The notes beneath the pieces are model-generated. The model had not been told where the DNA came from. It was given only the letters and a program-made list of their open reading frames with translations, and did not search any database. From positions 69,957,470-70,021,469 of the forward strand of contig NC_037670.1 of the NCBI RefSeq assembly GCF_003255815.1: 64,000 nt of DNA, written 5' to 3'. The stretch comes from Theropithecus gelada (lineage: Eukaryota > Chordata > Mammalia > Primates > Cercopithecidae). Below are positions 11,302 to 22,714 of the stretch, in pieces (positions within the stretch are counted from its first letter, which is position 1; the number at the start of each line of letters is the position of its first letter). A program made the translations under genes and the position numbers.

Positions 11302-12378
11302 TGATATAATTTGGCTCTGTGTTTCCACCCAAATCTCATTCGAAATTGTAATCCTTCCTGTGTCAAAGGAGGAGCCTGGTGGGAGGTGATGGGATCATGA
11401 GGGTGGTTCCCCCCTACTGTTCTCATGATAGTGAGGGAATTCTCATGAGATCTTATGGTTTTAAAAGTGGCAGGTTCCCCTGCACACTCTGTCTCACCTG
11501 CCGCCTTGTGAAAATATGCCTTACTTCCCTTTCATCTTCTGCTATGATTGTAAGCTTCCCGAGGCCTCCCCGCCATGCGGAACTGTGAGTCAATTAAACC
11601 TCTTTCCTTTATAAATTACCCACTCTCAGGTAGTATCTTTATAACAGTGTAAGAAAGGACTAATACAGAGAATTGGTACTGAGAGTGGGGTACTGCTATA
11701 AAGATAACCTGAAAATGTGGAATTGACTTTGGGACTGGATAACAGGTAGAGTTTGGAATAATTTGGAGGGCTCAGGAGAAGACAGGAAGATGTAGGAAAA
11801 TTTGGTGCTTTCTAGAGACTTGCTGAACGGTTTTGACCAAAATGCTGATCGTGATGTGGACAATGAAGTCCAGGCTGAAGTGATCTTAGATGGAAATGAG
11901 AAATTTACTGGGAACTGGAGTAAAGGTCACTCTTGGTATGCTTTAGCAAAGAGGCTGGTGGCCTTTTGCCCCTGCCCTAGAGATCTGTGGAACTTTGAAC
12001 TTGAGAGAGATGATTTAGTGTATCTGGCAGAAGAAATTTCTAAGCAGCAAAACATTCAAGAAGCTACCTGGCTTATTCTGAAAGCATTCAGTTATATGGG
12101 CTCACAAAGAGATGGTTTGAAATTGGAACTTATGTTTAAAAGGGAAGCAGAGCATTCAAGTTTGGAAAATTTGTAGCCTGACCATGTGGTAGGCGCTCTC
12201 TTTCTCCTGCTGCCTTGTGAAGACGTGCCTTTCTTCCCCTTCACCTTCCATCGTGATTGTAAGTTTCCTGAGGCCTCCCCAGTTATGTGGAATAGGGAGT
12301 AAATTAAACCTCTTTCCTTTATAAATTACCCAGTCTAAGGGAGTATCTTTATAGCAGTATGAGAATGGAATAATGCAC
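11302..12378 (+). mobile_element. MaLR provirus (MST/THE1 type) with internal deletion
   Basis: 5' LTR 11302-11667 (TGATATAATTTGGC to GGACTAATACA), then about 510 bases of the typical MaLR interior (AATTGGTACTGAGAGTGGGG onward, with GAGAGAGATGATTTAGTGTA), then the last 200 bases of a 3' LTR (about 12176-12378). Most of the interior and the start of the 3' LTR are missing. The 124-codon open frame inside it is common to this family's interior and is not evidence for a protein. Confidence 0.88.
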
Positions 12379-13489
12379 AATGTAAGAAGAGGAGGAGAGG
12401 CTCCTGACCACCACAGGCAGCCTAAGATGCTAGCTCCTCAGGGAACAAATCCTTGCCACATTCCCTGAAAGAAGACATAGAGTCCTACCTGCACCTGTTC
12501 AGAATCCCTCTCACCTTTGGCTGCTAGTGGCCCACAATGCAAAGCTCTCTTATCATCTAATTTTGAGTTTACTGTTCTGTGTCTTCTTACATAATTCTTT
12601 TTAATTCTGCACTATTCTTTCTCCATCATCTTCTGGAATCCTTTACTTCATTCTAATGAATCTTCCTCTATCCTATCCTCTTAAAAGAACCCTCTCTCCC
12701 TGTCCATGTCTGGGCAACATCTCTTTCTCCTAGTCCTGCATTTTGCTTTCTCTTCTTCCACATGCTTAACCCCTCCACCTTTGGTTATCTAACCCTATGT
12801 CTGTGCTGCAGATCCCCTGGCCACTTTTCCTCATTCACTGAGAACATCGGCACCTGAACAACAGTCTGCCAGTCAAGTCCTATTATACCACCAGAACAGC
12901 CCAGTGCTCATGTCTTGAGGCCTAGAAACACCCTAGGCTCGTAACATTTGTCCTCTGAACTCTTTGTTTTCTTCACCATTGTAAGAATTAAAGAAAGAGG
13001 AAAGAAACATGAAAGGTGGCTTGCCAGTCAAGACAGATTTATTTTAAAGAAAATAAACCTGAGAGGAGGCTACTGGCCAAGTTAAGTCAGAGGCACACTC
13101 TCTTATAGACTAAGAGTTTTTAATGATTCAGGTTGGGAGAGCTTATCAGAGGCTTGGACTGCTTCTGTGTTTTTTTGGTTTTTGCTTTTTTGTTGTGCTT
13201 TTCCCCAACCTCCCTCTGTGCCCACGCTGTCTTATCTGTGTTTTACTGTCTGCTCTTTCTGGCTGCTTGTAGTTAGAAGAGAAGTGATTTCCTTGAAATG
13301 CATGAGGCTGGAAAGGGAGCTGGAATTTAAAGTGGTGGTGTTTGTCCGAGATGACGGTGCTCCTGCTCGATCAACCACCACTTCTCATTACCCACCCTTT
13401 TGTGACCACACTTAACATCAGTAATGGCAAACATGTGGCACTACTGCCAAAATGCCTGCATCCTGAGATCCTTGCAAATTGGTTGTGCC
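12379..13489. other. Intergenic sequence; possible old LTR at about 12990-13410
   Basis: Mostly unassigned, with a pyrimidine-rich stretch at 12590-12780. The part 12990-13410 has an LTR-like look on the minus strand (AATAAA-rich end near 13030-13060), but no family could be named. Confidence 0.3.
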
Positions 13490-13668
13490 ATTTTATTTAT
13501 TTTTTATAGATAGGGTCTTGCTATGTTGCCAAAGTTGGAGTGCAGTGGCTATTCACAGGTATAATAATAGCACCTTGCAGCCTCAAATTCCTGCCTTAAA
13601 GCAGTCCTCTCATCTCAGCCTCCTGCATAGGTGGGACTACAAGTGCATGCTACCATGCCCAATGGTCA
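13490..13668 (-). mobile_element. Old Alu-related fragment
   Basis: Antisense, about 180 bases, from TAGATAGGGTCTTGCTATGT to TACCATGCCCA; monomer-like or 3'-truncated AluJ. Confidence 0.7.
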
Positions 13669-14464
13669 TGTCATATTTTCCCCAACCTGGATAGGGCATT
13701 AGAACCATCCCCACACAGTGCAAACTGCGTGAATATTATCCATGTTTCTACATTAGGTCATTACCCAGAACTTCACAATGCCTACAATCTTAAATTCCCA
13801 TAAACGATTCTCTGTCATTACCACCTGCTCTTCAAATTCATGGAGAACTCTATCACTCCATTTACCTCTTTCAGAGCTACTTGGCATCCTGGTAGCCTTA
13901 CCTTTCTTCTGCGACTATCCCAACATCCTAAACTCAGGATCAAACCAACAATTCCTTTTCTCTGTTCCTTTCTGGTTTTGCCTGGCACAGCTGGGAGAGA
14001 TTTATACAATCATACTAAAACAAAAGCATGATCACTAACATCAAATGGCCCTTCAGTACCATTCGGAAATCTTTCTATCTGCCATATTTTCTGCCTGCCC
14101 CACACATTTTAAAACATCCTTTGGGGAAATTTGAAAATGTGCATTCCCCTCTTTTCTGGCCTCCTGTACAACTAAACCACAGGTTTATGATCTAGGTATT
14201 CCCAGGTAACTCACCCTTGCGAGATCTTGACTTGGAAGTCAGCAATGTAAAGAAACAGGCATCAGTTTGTGAGGCATCAGTTTGACTGGTGAGGGCAGCA
14301 GCAGAAGCCTCCAGCTGCTGGAATAGGCAGTGGCTACAATGTAGACAGAAGCCCTTTCTACCGAGGGCCAAGACAGACACATAGAGGAAGTGAGAGAACA
14401 TGTCCCATATTGTATTACAGTAAGTTATTTGACTTCCTGCAATTTATTTTTACAACTCCTGTCC
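13669..14464. other. Intergenic sequence, nothing recognised
   Basis: No gene, RNA or clear repeat seen. Confidence 0.45.
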
Positions 14465-14600
14465 CTATGTACTTGGCTTATAGTAGGTGCTTAATGTATT
14501 TTTAGCATCAAAGACTTGCCCAAGATCACTCAATGGGTAGAGGAACCAGATGTCAAGCTCATGTTTTCTGACTTTAAAGCCACTAATCTTTCCCAGATGT
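14465..14600 (-). repeat. MIR SINE fragment
   Basis: Contains the antisense MIR core GACTTGCCCAAGATCACTCA and the segment leading to TCTGACTTTAAAGCC. Diverged. Confidence 0.65.
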
Positions 14601-15343
14601 AATTAGCAGAGCTATTTCCTCTGTCTGACTCCCATTGGGCCTGGGATAAATAGTGATGGTTGCTTGCAATAAATTACTCAGTCTCTGGCTTCCCTGCTTT
14701 TGGCTCAGCAGCAGACATAGTGGGACCATTTGCAGAGGTCACAGAGAATTCTATATTTGCTAAAAGGGATGATTCACTGCGCCCTCTAAGAGGAGCAGCT
14801 GAACTTATGTTCCTCTAAGAGACTCGACCTTGAGGAAACTGTGAGCAGGCACTGCGGGAAGCCTGGCTGTTGAAAAATGATGAGGGGCTTGGAGGACTTC
14901 CAAATGCCAGAGAACGTTGCAAGGGAAATGTTCAGGGTTAAAGTAAAACAGTTATCTCCCATTCCTAAAACAGAGAATAACAACAGCTTGAAATGAATGC
15001 AACTCTTCAGTCATTTCAAAAGTCTTTTTGTAGCACTGTTCCTCAAGACTTTCCACAAATGTACTATGAAACTTTTGGCAGAGACAATGCTCTGTGTTGA
15101 CCTATTCCTTTCTTTTTTATCCTAGTACAGCAAAACTGCATTTCCCAAGCTCCTCTTCTCTCAATGGGTCACATGACTTGTTCTAGCCAGTAGAATGAGG
15201 ATGGAAGTAAAGTGACCAGTTTCAGCAGGCCCCTAAAGTCTCCTGTGAGATACTCCAATCTTACTCTTCTCTCTCTGCGTGGCTGGAAGTGAATACTCTG
15301 ATATCTAAAACCACATGATGAAGGAGCCAGGATGCCAGGATGC
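14601..15343. other. Intergenic sequence, nothing recognised
   Basis: No gene or clear repeat seen. Confidence 0.45.
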
Positions 15344-15561
15344 TTGAATCCAGGAGGCAGAGGTTGCAGTGAGCTGAGATCACTCCACTGCACTCCAGCC
15401 TGCGAAACATAAATAAATAAATGTTTGAATAAATAAGCAAATGAAAATAAGAGATAAATCTCACATGTAGAAGAATCCAAATAGTTGATGTAGGTAATTT
15501 CCCTTCAAGGACATGGAGTCTACTTCTTTACCCCTTGAGTGAGTGTGTGCTTAGTGACTTG
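15344..15561 (+). repeat. Truncated Alu end plus 160-base segment shared with 4.8 kb
   Basis: Last 70 or so bases of an Alu (15344-15405), an AAATAAAT tail, then a unique-looking segment to 15561. The segment is the reverse complement of 4793-4950 at roughly 93% identity by eye, including the junction with the Alu tail. Confidence 0.8.
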
Positions 15562-15889
15562 CTTTCAAAGAGCAAAGTGTGAAAAGATGATGCGAGGGGA
15601 AGTAAGTTTACTGTAAAGAAGTCTGGAAAAAACTACCTTGGCCAAGTGATTGAGGCTAATATTATTAATAATAACTCATACTGAAAAATGTGTACTCTTA
15701 TAGTAAGAGTACTATATGAGGGAAAGGCATTTCACCTCTGAGGTTTCCCTCCCAAAGACGTGTAACGCTGGTGTGATAATAAGAAAAGACACTAAACAAA
15801 CCCAGCTTGAGGGGTATCTCTTCCTCAAAGATCATCAGAAACCAGGAAAGCCTGAGAAACCATTTTAGCTAAGAGGAGCCTGTATTAGA
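15562..15889. other. Intergenic sequence, nothing recognised
   Basis: No gene or clear repeat seen. Confidence 0.4.
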
Positions 15890-16258
15890 ATTCTCCAGAG
15901 AAACTTGTGATTACGAAGGCTGGCAAGGCCGAAGTCTGCAGAACCCATAGCCCAGTTCAAGTCTGAAGGCTAGGAGGTTGCCTGGAAAATCAGGAAGGGA
16001 CAACGTCCAGTTTGAAGGCTGTCAGGCAGGAGAAATTCTCTTACTTGGCGGAGGGCTAGTCTTTTGGTCCATTCAGGTCTTTAATTGATTGGATGATGCT
16101 TACCTATATTATGTAGACCATCTGCTTTACTCAGTTTTCCAATGTAAATGTTTATCTCATTCAAAAACACCCTCATAGAAACATTCAGAATAATGTTAAA
16201 CCAAATATCTGGGCACTCCATGGCCCAGTCAAGCTGACACAAAGTTAACCATTACAGA
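15890..16258 (-). mobile_element. ERVL-type LTR (MLT2-like)
   Basis: Antisense LTR from TGTATTAGAATTCTCCAGAG to AGTTAACCATTACA. Inner landmarks are TTGATTGGATGATGC, CTGCTTTACTCA and AATATCTGGGCACTCCATGG. The family name is from memory and tentative. Confidence 0.6.
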
Positions 16259-16331
16259 GCTTAAGGAGACATAATAACTAAACATAATGTGATATCCTAA
16301 ATCAGATCTTGGAACAGAAAAAGGACATCGA

Positions 16332-16505
16332 AACCAGGTATGGTGGCACATGCTTGTAGTCCTAGCTACTCAGGAGGCTGAGGTGGGATAACTACCCGAG
16401 GCCAGGAGTTCAGAGTTGTAGTGCATTATGATCGTGCCTGTTAATAGCCACTACACTCTAGCCTGGGAAACATAGAGAGACCTCATCTCTCAGAAACAAC
16501 AGCAA
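16332..16505 (+). mobile_element. Old Alu monomer-like fragment
   Basis: From CAGGTATGGTGGCACATGC to CATCTCTCAGAAACAACAGC; lacks the Alu start and is strongly diverged. Confidence 0.7.
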
Positions 16506-16857
16506 CAGAATGTTACACAAAACTAAAGAAATCCAAACAAAGTATAAATTTTTATCAATAATAATGTACCAATATTGGTTCAAAGGTAAAAAATGCACTG
16601 TAGTAATGTAAGTTGTTAATAGTAGAAGAAACTGGATGAGGGGTCTGTGGGAACTCTCTGTACTCTCTTTTCAACTTCTCTGCAATCTGAAACCATTATA
16701 AAATTTTAAAAGTGTACTTGTTTTAAAAAGTGATATAGTTTTGTATACAGGAAACACCACATCAGTTGATGAGTGGCATCAAGAATGGCTTATGGAAGAG
16801 GTGGCTTTTGAAATACTCATTTTAAATGCAGGTGGGTATCATATTATAAAAGCCCTT
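16506..16857. other. AT-rich intergenic sequence, possible L1 3' remnant
   Basis: 16620-16720 (GGGGTCTGTGGGAACTCTCTG, CAATCTGAAACCATTATAAAA) resembles old L1 3' UTR. Weak. Confidence 0.4.
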
Positions 16858-17156
16858 GGCTGGGTGCAGTGGCTCACTCCTGTAATCCCAGTACTTTGGG
16901 AGGTTGAGGCGGGTGGATCACCTGAGGTCAGGAGTTCAAGACCAGCCTGGCCAACATGGCGAAACCCTATCTCTATTAAAAAATACCAAAATTAGCCGGG
17001 TGTGGTGGTATATGCCTGTAATCCCAGCTACTTGGGAGACTGAGGCAGGAGAATTGCTTGATCCTGGGAGGCGAAGGGTGCAGTGAGCTGAGGTTGAACC
17101 ACTGCACTCCAGCCTGGGCAACAGAGTGAGACTCTGTCTCAAAATAAATAAATAAA
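16858..17156 (+). mobile_element. Alu (AluS-like)
   Basis: Full dimer from GGCTGGGTGCAGTGGC to an AAATAAATAAATAAA tail. Confidence 0.9.
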
Positions 17157-17341
17157 GACTTTCTATGCCAGATTGTCGAGTATTTATGACTGATGGTCTT
17201 AGTCAGAACTCTAGATATTAAACATTAGATCAGTAAAAGAGTGAGGAAAGGGAACCTAAATTGAGAAATGATTTCTAGGTAAAGGCAGATCCAGTGCGGA
17301 GCCAACTGTGGGAATGGAAAGAAGGCAGTGGCATTGGACAC

Positions 17342-17696
17342 TATATTTTCATACTGCTATGAAGAAATACCCGAGACTGGGTAATTTATGAAGAAAAAGA
17401 GGTTTGATGGACTCACAGTTCCACATGGCTGGGGAGGCCTCACAATGATGGCGGAAGGCGAAGGAGGAGCAAAGGCATGTCTTACCTGGTGGCAAGCAAG
17501 AAAACATGTGCAAGGGAACCACCTTTTATAAAACCATCAGATTTCGTGAGCCTTATTCGCTATCATGAGAGCAGCATGGGAAAGACCTGCCTCCATGATT
17601 CAATTACCTCCTGCCCGTCGCTCCCACAACACATGGGGATTATGGGAGCTACAATTCAAGGTGAGATTTGGGTGGGGACAGAGCCAAACCATATCA
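17342..17696 (-). mobile_element. Solitary THE1 LTR
   Basis: Antisense LTR, TATATTTTCATACTGC to GCCAAACCATATCA, flanked by perfect 5-base repeats GACAC at 17337-17341 and 17697-17701, as expected for MaLR integration followed by LTR-LTR recombination. Confidence 0.93.
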
Positions 17697-17701
17697 GACA
17701 C

Positions 17702-19326
17702 CAAGGAGTGGCTTGACAGGATTTAGGAACTTATTGGACAGGACATGTTAGAGAAGAATTCAGAGGATTTTAAATGATTTTATGGGACTTTAACTTGCAT
17801 AACTTGAAAGATAGTGATGATCTAAAGGAAGATGTGAATGTTAATTTTACAAATTGAGTCATTCTTGTCATACCCAAGCAAATCAGAGTCAAGGGACCAG
17901 GGAAAAAAGCACTCACGGCACATGACACGGCTCCAGTAATTAAATTTTCCACAAGCCCAGCGGCTGAAACCACGTGCTGTGTCTCTGACTGGCGTTACCA
18001 CCACCATCTCTTGCCAGTCAGAGCTGGCTAGCTCCCTAAAGCTTCTCTAGTGCCTACGAGCTTTCTTTTAAAAACAATGCCTGACATTTCTGTTTCTAAT
18101 GGAACTCCCAGCCTTCTCTTTGTTCTTTGAACATACCTAAGATCACATTGTCTGTGTGTTTGCCCTGAATCTCAATTCTTGCTTCTCAAATAAAATGTTT
18201 TAACTGTTGAGATTCATTTCTATATTTTATTTGACTTCAACGAGGGTAAAACAGGAGCAAGGGCAGATTTAGGAAAGAATGAAATGTTGGATTCGCACTA
18301 TTCTCAACTCTCCAGACAAGAATGTCTGGAAGGGCTTGGGAAACACAGGGTACTTGGGAGGACATGCCTGTTTAGAGATACAGGTCCCTGGGTTCTCATC
18401 AGAGTTGGGAAGTAGCTGCAGCCCTGAATGTAGAAAAGACCTCCCAAAGGAGGAGGAAGGAAGAGCGTTAAGGCCAGCATGCCAGAGGACACCAACGTTT
18501 TGGGGGAAGTACAGGGAAACAGAGTGTTTAAAGAGGTCAGAGTAGAACCAGAAAATAGTGTGCAACCAAAGCTTGAGATTACCCTTCTTCCCCCTACTTG
18601 AAGAAACAAAGTAAAAGAAAAAAAGAAAAAACAACAAAATCCTGTAAGATGCACTGTAGATAGATGATTCTAAACCAAAAATTCAGGAAAGGAGAAGGTG
18701 CAACCTATTCAGAAGTCCTTTAATATTGAGAAAAAGACCATTGTAGGTATGGTTAACAAATTGAAGACAAAGACAAAAATGGTTCAGGGTGTGTGTGTTG
18801 GGGGGTGGTTGTTGATATAATGGAGGGAATATTACAATAATAACCTAGAACTATAAATTCCAAATAAAATGAGCAAAGGTTGAATCACAGAATTAAAAAC
18901 ATATTTATATTTAAAGAATACTTTGTGATAAAACAATAAAAGTTATTGTTTCAAAGGTATCACAATACTGTTTTATCCTGATATACATTTGTTATTACTG
19001 GATACATTTGAAAGCAAATGGTTTCAAACTAATGATTTAAAGCATGATTTCTAACATCTATGTTACTTCAAAAAAGAAAATAAATGAAACATAGCCTATG
19101 TAAAATGAACATATAGTATACAACAACAAAAAAAGTAAACAACAAAGAAGAATAAAAAGCAGGACACCTTAAAGGTATCAGAAATATAGAAAAATATACC
19201 AATTTCACTATGAGTGTAAGCGATTTAAATCAAAACTATTAAAATGCAAAAATATTAGATTAGGCTAAAAATACAAGAAAAATTTAGAAATAGATAAAGA
19301 TACATTCACGAAAATGCAAAATGAAG
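17702..19326. other. Intergenic sequence; possible LTR end at 17920-18240
   Basis: 17920-18240 has an LTR-like pattern on the plus strand ending with AATAAA at 18190-18195; family unknown. The rest is AT-rich with overlapping open frames of no known kin (18269-18654). Confidence 0.3.
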
Positions 19327-19628
19327 GCTGGGGGTGGTGGCTCACGCCTGTAATCCCAACACTTTGAGAGGCCAAGGCAGGAGGATCACCTGAGGTTGGG
19401 AGTTTGAGATCAGCCTGACCAACAGGGGGAACCCTGTCTCTACTAAAAATACAAAATTAGCCTGGCACGGTGGTGCATGCCTGTAATCCCAGCTACCTGG
19501 GAGGTTGACGCAGGAGAATCGCTTGAACCAGGGAGGCAGAGGTTGCTGTGAGCCGAGATCACGCCATTGAACTCTAGCCTGGACAACAAGAGTGAAACTC
19601 CGTCTCAAAAAAAAAAAAAAAAAAAAAA
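19327..19628 (+). mobile_element. Alu (AluS/J-like) with long A tail
   Basis: GGCTGGGGGTGGTGGC to a 24-base A-run. Next to it, 19629-19700 looks like an old L1 3' fragment. Confidence 0.88.
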
Positions 19629-19859
19629 TGCAAAATGATTTATGCCTAACGCCCATCATTTGGACACTGGTTGGATAAACATTCACACAGTGGAGTGTCA
19701 CCCTCTCTTCTGCCTTTAACAGGAATAACGATGATCTCTATGCCTTGCTATGGAGATGTTCCCAGAGCAGATCCCTGCAGTCGCCATTTAGATTATTCTC
19801 TCCCTCCAGACAATGGCAAGAGTTTGCTTCTCTGCTATAGGATAGAGAAATAATGAAGT

Positions 19860-20345
19860 GTTTTCACTACTCTCTACTCTCAGTCACTCAACGCAACACT
19901 TCTGCCACCAATTGTACACGGGTTTTCCTCACACGAAGCAATTCTTTCCCCACATGAAGCAATTTCATGTCCTCTCTGTCTCCTCCAGGCACTTCCATGT
20001 GTTGAGCTGTGTGGAAGCTCCCCAAACCCAGTCGTTTTGGGTTTTTATGGAGGCTTCATTACATAGGCATGATTGATTACATTAATGCCCATAGGTGTCA
20101 ACTCCACCTTCAGCCCTTCTCCCCTCCCAGGAGGCTACAGGATGGGACTGAAAGTCCCAACTCTCTAGTCAGGCCTAGGTCTCTCCTATGACCAGTCCCT
20201 GTACCGAAGCTATTTAGGGGCTGCTAGACACTAGTCATCATTAGCATATAAAAGGCATTCTTATCACTCCAGGAGCTAACTCTGATCACTTTTAGGAGCT
20301 GTATGCCAGGAAATGGGGACAAAAACCAAATATATAATTCACAAT
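19860..20345 (+). repeat. Probable old LTR/dispersed repeat
   Basis: The segment with GGAGGCTTCATTACATAGGC, CTCCCAGGAGGC and CCAGGAAATGGGGACAAAAAC, ending AATATCACA, is a sequence I recognise as repeated in primate genomes, probably an LTR. Family and strand are uncertain. Confidence 0.4.
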
Positions 20346-20756
20346 ATCACATCCACCCACTTGAACTTTGTCTTGCCAATAAAATATAAGTGATGTGCAC
20401 CACTTCTCTGTGAAGTTGCTAAAAGGAAGCATGATTCACCTTTCTCTCTTTTCCCTTTGCCAAGGCTACACAATGTTCTAGATGGTGGCTGCTCCTTTAG
20501 CATGGATCCAAGTCAGGATGACAGGGACACAAAACAGAGCTCCTGGCTGACTGGCAAAGGGCATGTAACATGAGCCAGACATAGATCTTTGTTGTATAAA
20601 GTCGCTGAGACCTTGTGTTAGTTTGTTGCCATAGCTTAATAGAGTATCCTGACAGATACATAAATAGACACCCAGAAATAGAAAGAGTTTGGGATATAGA
20701 AAATGATTCCCCCAAATATGGCACTTGGGCATATTGCGTGCTCTTGAAAACTGAGA
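20346..20756. other. Intergenic sequence, weak repeat remnant
   Basis: 20600-20670 (GAGACCTTGTGTTAGTTTGT, TATCCTGACAGATACA) resembles the end of an old LTR or MER repeat. No gene. Confidence 0.35.
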
Positions 20757-20895
20757 CCCAGTGCAGTGGCTCCCACCTATAGTCCTGGCACTTTGGGAGG
20801 CCGAGGTGGGAGGACTGCTGGAGCCCAGGAGTTTGAGACCAGCCTGGGCGACATAGTAAGACTCCCCATCTCAATAAAAAGGAAAAAGAAACAAA
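20757..20895 (+). mobile_element. Alu monomer (FLAM-like)
   Basis: One left arm only, CCCAGTGCAGTGGCTC to a short A-rich tail. Confidence 0.75.
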
Positions 20896-20984
20896 ATTGA
20901 AAGGATTCAGAAATAAGCCTCAGAATCAAGGTCCCTCTAACCTTGTCTTTTCTCCTCCTTCCTCTACCCAGCAAAGAGAGGGAC

Positions 20985-21449
20985 TGTGTCTGAAATTTCC
21001 TTGTCTAACCAAGAAAGCTTTTTGCCAAAAGAAATACAATTGCCTGTTCCCTCCCTGTTACCTCATTATCTACAGCAGAAAAGAAGATTGAAGAATGTAA
21101 CCACACCTGGATAAACTTTTCCACAAGATAATACCTGCCTCTCCACCTCACATTCTAAAGATAATCATCATTTACAAGCTCATTTCTGTAACCTTGGTCC
21201 ATTCATTTTCCCTAATAATCATTTACCACCCCTTAAAAGAACTGGCTACATTCCCTATATCCTTCCTCCCTTATGAAAAAGGTATAGAAGCTTCTGTATC
21301 CCATTAGGAGATTGGGGTAATCACTGTTTGATTCCCTCACCCACATGTTGATAAATTTTTATGCTTTTTCTCCTATTAATCTGCCTTTTGTCAGTTGATT
21401 TTCAGTGAACTTTTAGAGGATGCAGCGGAAGTTTCCCTTGGCCCCTACA
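20985..21449 (+). mobile_element. Probable solitary class I LTR (MER4-group-like)
   Basis: Ends with TGATTTTCAGTGAACTTTTAGAGGATG... and CCCTTGGCCCCTACA, the typical 3' end of MER4-group LTRs. 5' boundary uncertain. Confidence 0.45.
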
Positions 21450-21631
21450 GTTTTGCACTGTGAGCAGGATAACAAAACTGCTCTGTTCTTCTGGAAGCCA
21501 CAGTCAAGGGAGCCCAGGACTCAAAAAACCAGTAGGATAAGAAATCCTTAACAGCCAGTCTCCAAGCGTCTCTTTGTGCAATCTGGTCCAGTAGACAGTA
21601 AAAGTCGCTGTCCCTTTTCCTCTCCAAAGTC

Positions 21632-21928
21632 TTTTTTTTTTTGAGACAGAGCCTTACTCTGTTGCCAAAAGTGCAGTGGTACGATCTCGGCTCACTGCAA
21701 CCTCTGCCTCCCAGGTTTAAGCAATTCATGTGCCTCAGCCTCCCAAGTAGCTGAGATTACAGCCATGCACCACCACTACGTAGTGGTGGTGCTAATTCTT
21801 GTGGTTTTAGTAGAGATGGGATTTTGCCATGTTGGCCAGGCTGGTCTCAAACACCTGACCTCAGGCGATGCACCCGCCTGAGCTTCCCAAAGAGCTGGTA
21901 TTATATGAGTGAGCCACCGTACCTAGCT
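21632..21928 (-). mobile_element. Antisense Alu carrying a palindrome
   Basis: T-run, GAGACAGAGCCTTACTCTG to GAGCCACCGTACCTAGCTG. Where Alus normally read CACCACGCCCGGCTAATT, this one holds a perfect palindrome (next entry). Confidence 0.88.
21767..21792. repeat. 26-base perfect palindrome
   Basis: 13 bases GCACCACCACTAC followed directly by their reverse complement, with no spacer. The outer bases (T21766/T21793) no longer pair. Confidence 0.97.
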
Positions 21929-22100
21929 GAAAGTCTTGATTAATGGAGGAAAAGGATTTGTGAGCCTAGTCTTAGGTGTAGCAACTCTGGTATACTTTTC
22001 GGTATGAAAATTCATCTTGTCTTTTTCCTCCCAGAAATAGTCTTTTCTTTTGTCTTTGTCTTTCTGTGTTGTTCTGTCATAAAGAGGTATTGTGTTAATA

Positions 22101-22698
22101 TGAAATAATAAGAAGGGTCAGAATCTAGTTTTAAAGAGTTTAGTCAAGAGAAAAGCTGGGAATGGCCATTCTGGGACACACAGATTTCAGAGAAATAGGA
22201 TCAGTGCTCTGAAGTTAAAAGTCAAGTTTTTGCTTATATAGGAAGAAGACAAAGAAATTTAACAGGATTTTATTTCCTATATACTGGTTTAAGAGTTATA
22301 ACAAATTAATTAGTTACAGTTTGTTTTCTTTTCTGTATGGCTTGTTTTATTCATAGCTGATTTTCATTTCCTTTCCAGTGTAAAAGAGTGTGTTTAACAT
22401 TCCATCTTAAGACAATGTGATTGTCATGAAGTCTTTGTGTGAGAAAGGTGAGAGGGAAGTTAATTTATAATGAAGATCAACAGAGAAGAAGGAAGGGGTC
22501 TTCCTTGGTGCCCTTCTGTCATTCCTGTCATTTTATTAACACAAAACAATGCAGGTGAGGAAGGAGGCTTAACCTATAACTAGAGAAACAAAGGTTACAG
22601 CTGTCTGTTATGTGACGCAGACCCATAATCACATCCCTTTAAGGTTCAAAATAATTTTAGAGTTTCAACACCTTCAATTTGGATTATTTATTTTTACA
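22101..22698 (-). repeat. ERV-A 3' LTR
   Basis: Minus strand begins TGTAAAAATAAATAATCC and ends TATTATTTCA. About 90% identical by eye to 36938-37642 over comparable parts. It has a single copy of the unit that is tripled in the 5' LTR. Confidence 0.9.
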
Positions 22699-22713
22699 TT
22701 TTTCTTCTTTTTG
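22699..22713 (-). promoter_or_regulatory. ERV-A polypurine tract
   Basis: A run of A and G (AAAAAGAAGAAAAA) immediately before the TGT start of the 3' LTR. In retroviruses this primes plus-strand DNA synthesis; its position confirms element polarity. Confidence 0.7.
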
Positions 22714-22714
22714 G

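Noticed and set aside
11802..12176. 124-codon frame as a possible new protein
   Set aside because: It lies in the interior of a MaLR element, where such frames recur in many copies.
18269..18654. Two overlapping frames of 116 and 122 codons
   Set aside because: Both strands are open by chance; serine/phenylalanine-rich composition, no motif or homology, no splice or promoter support.
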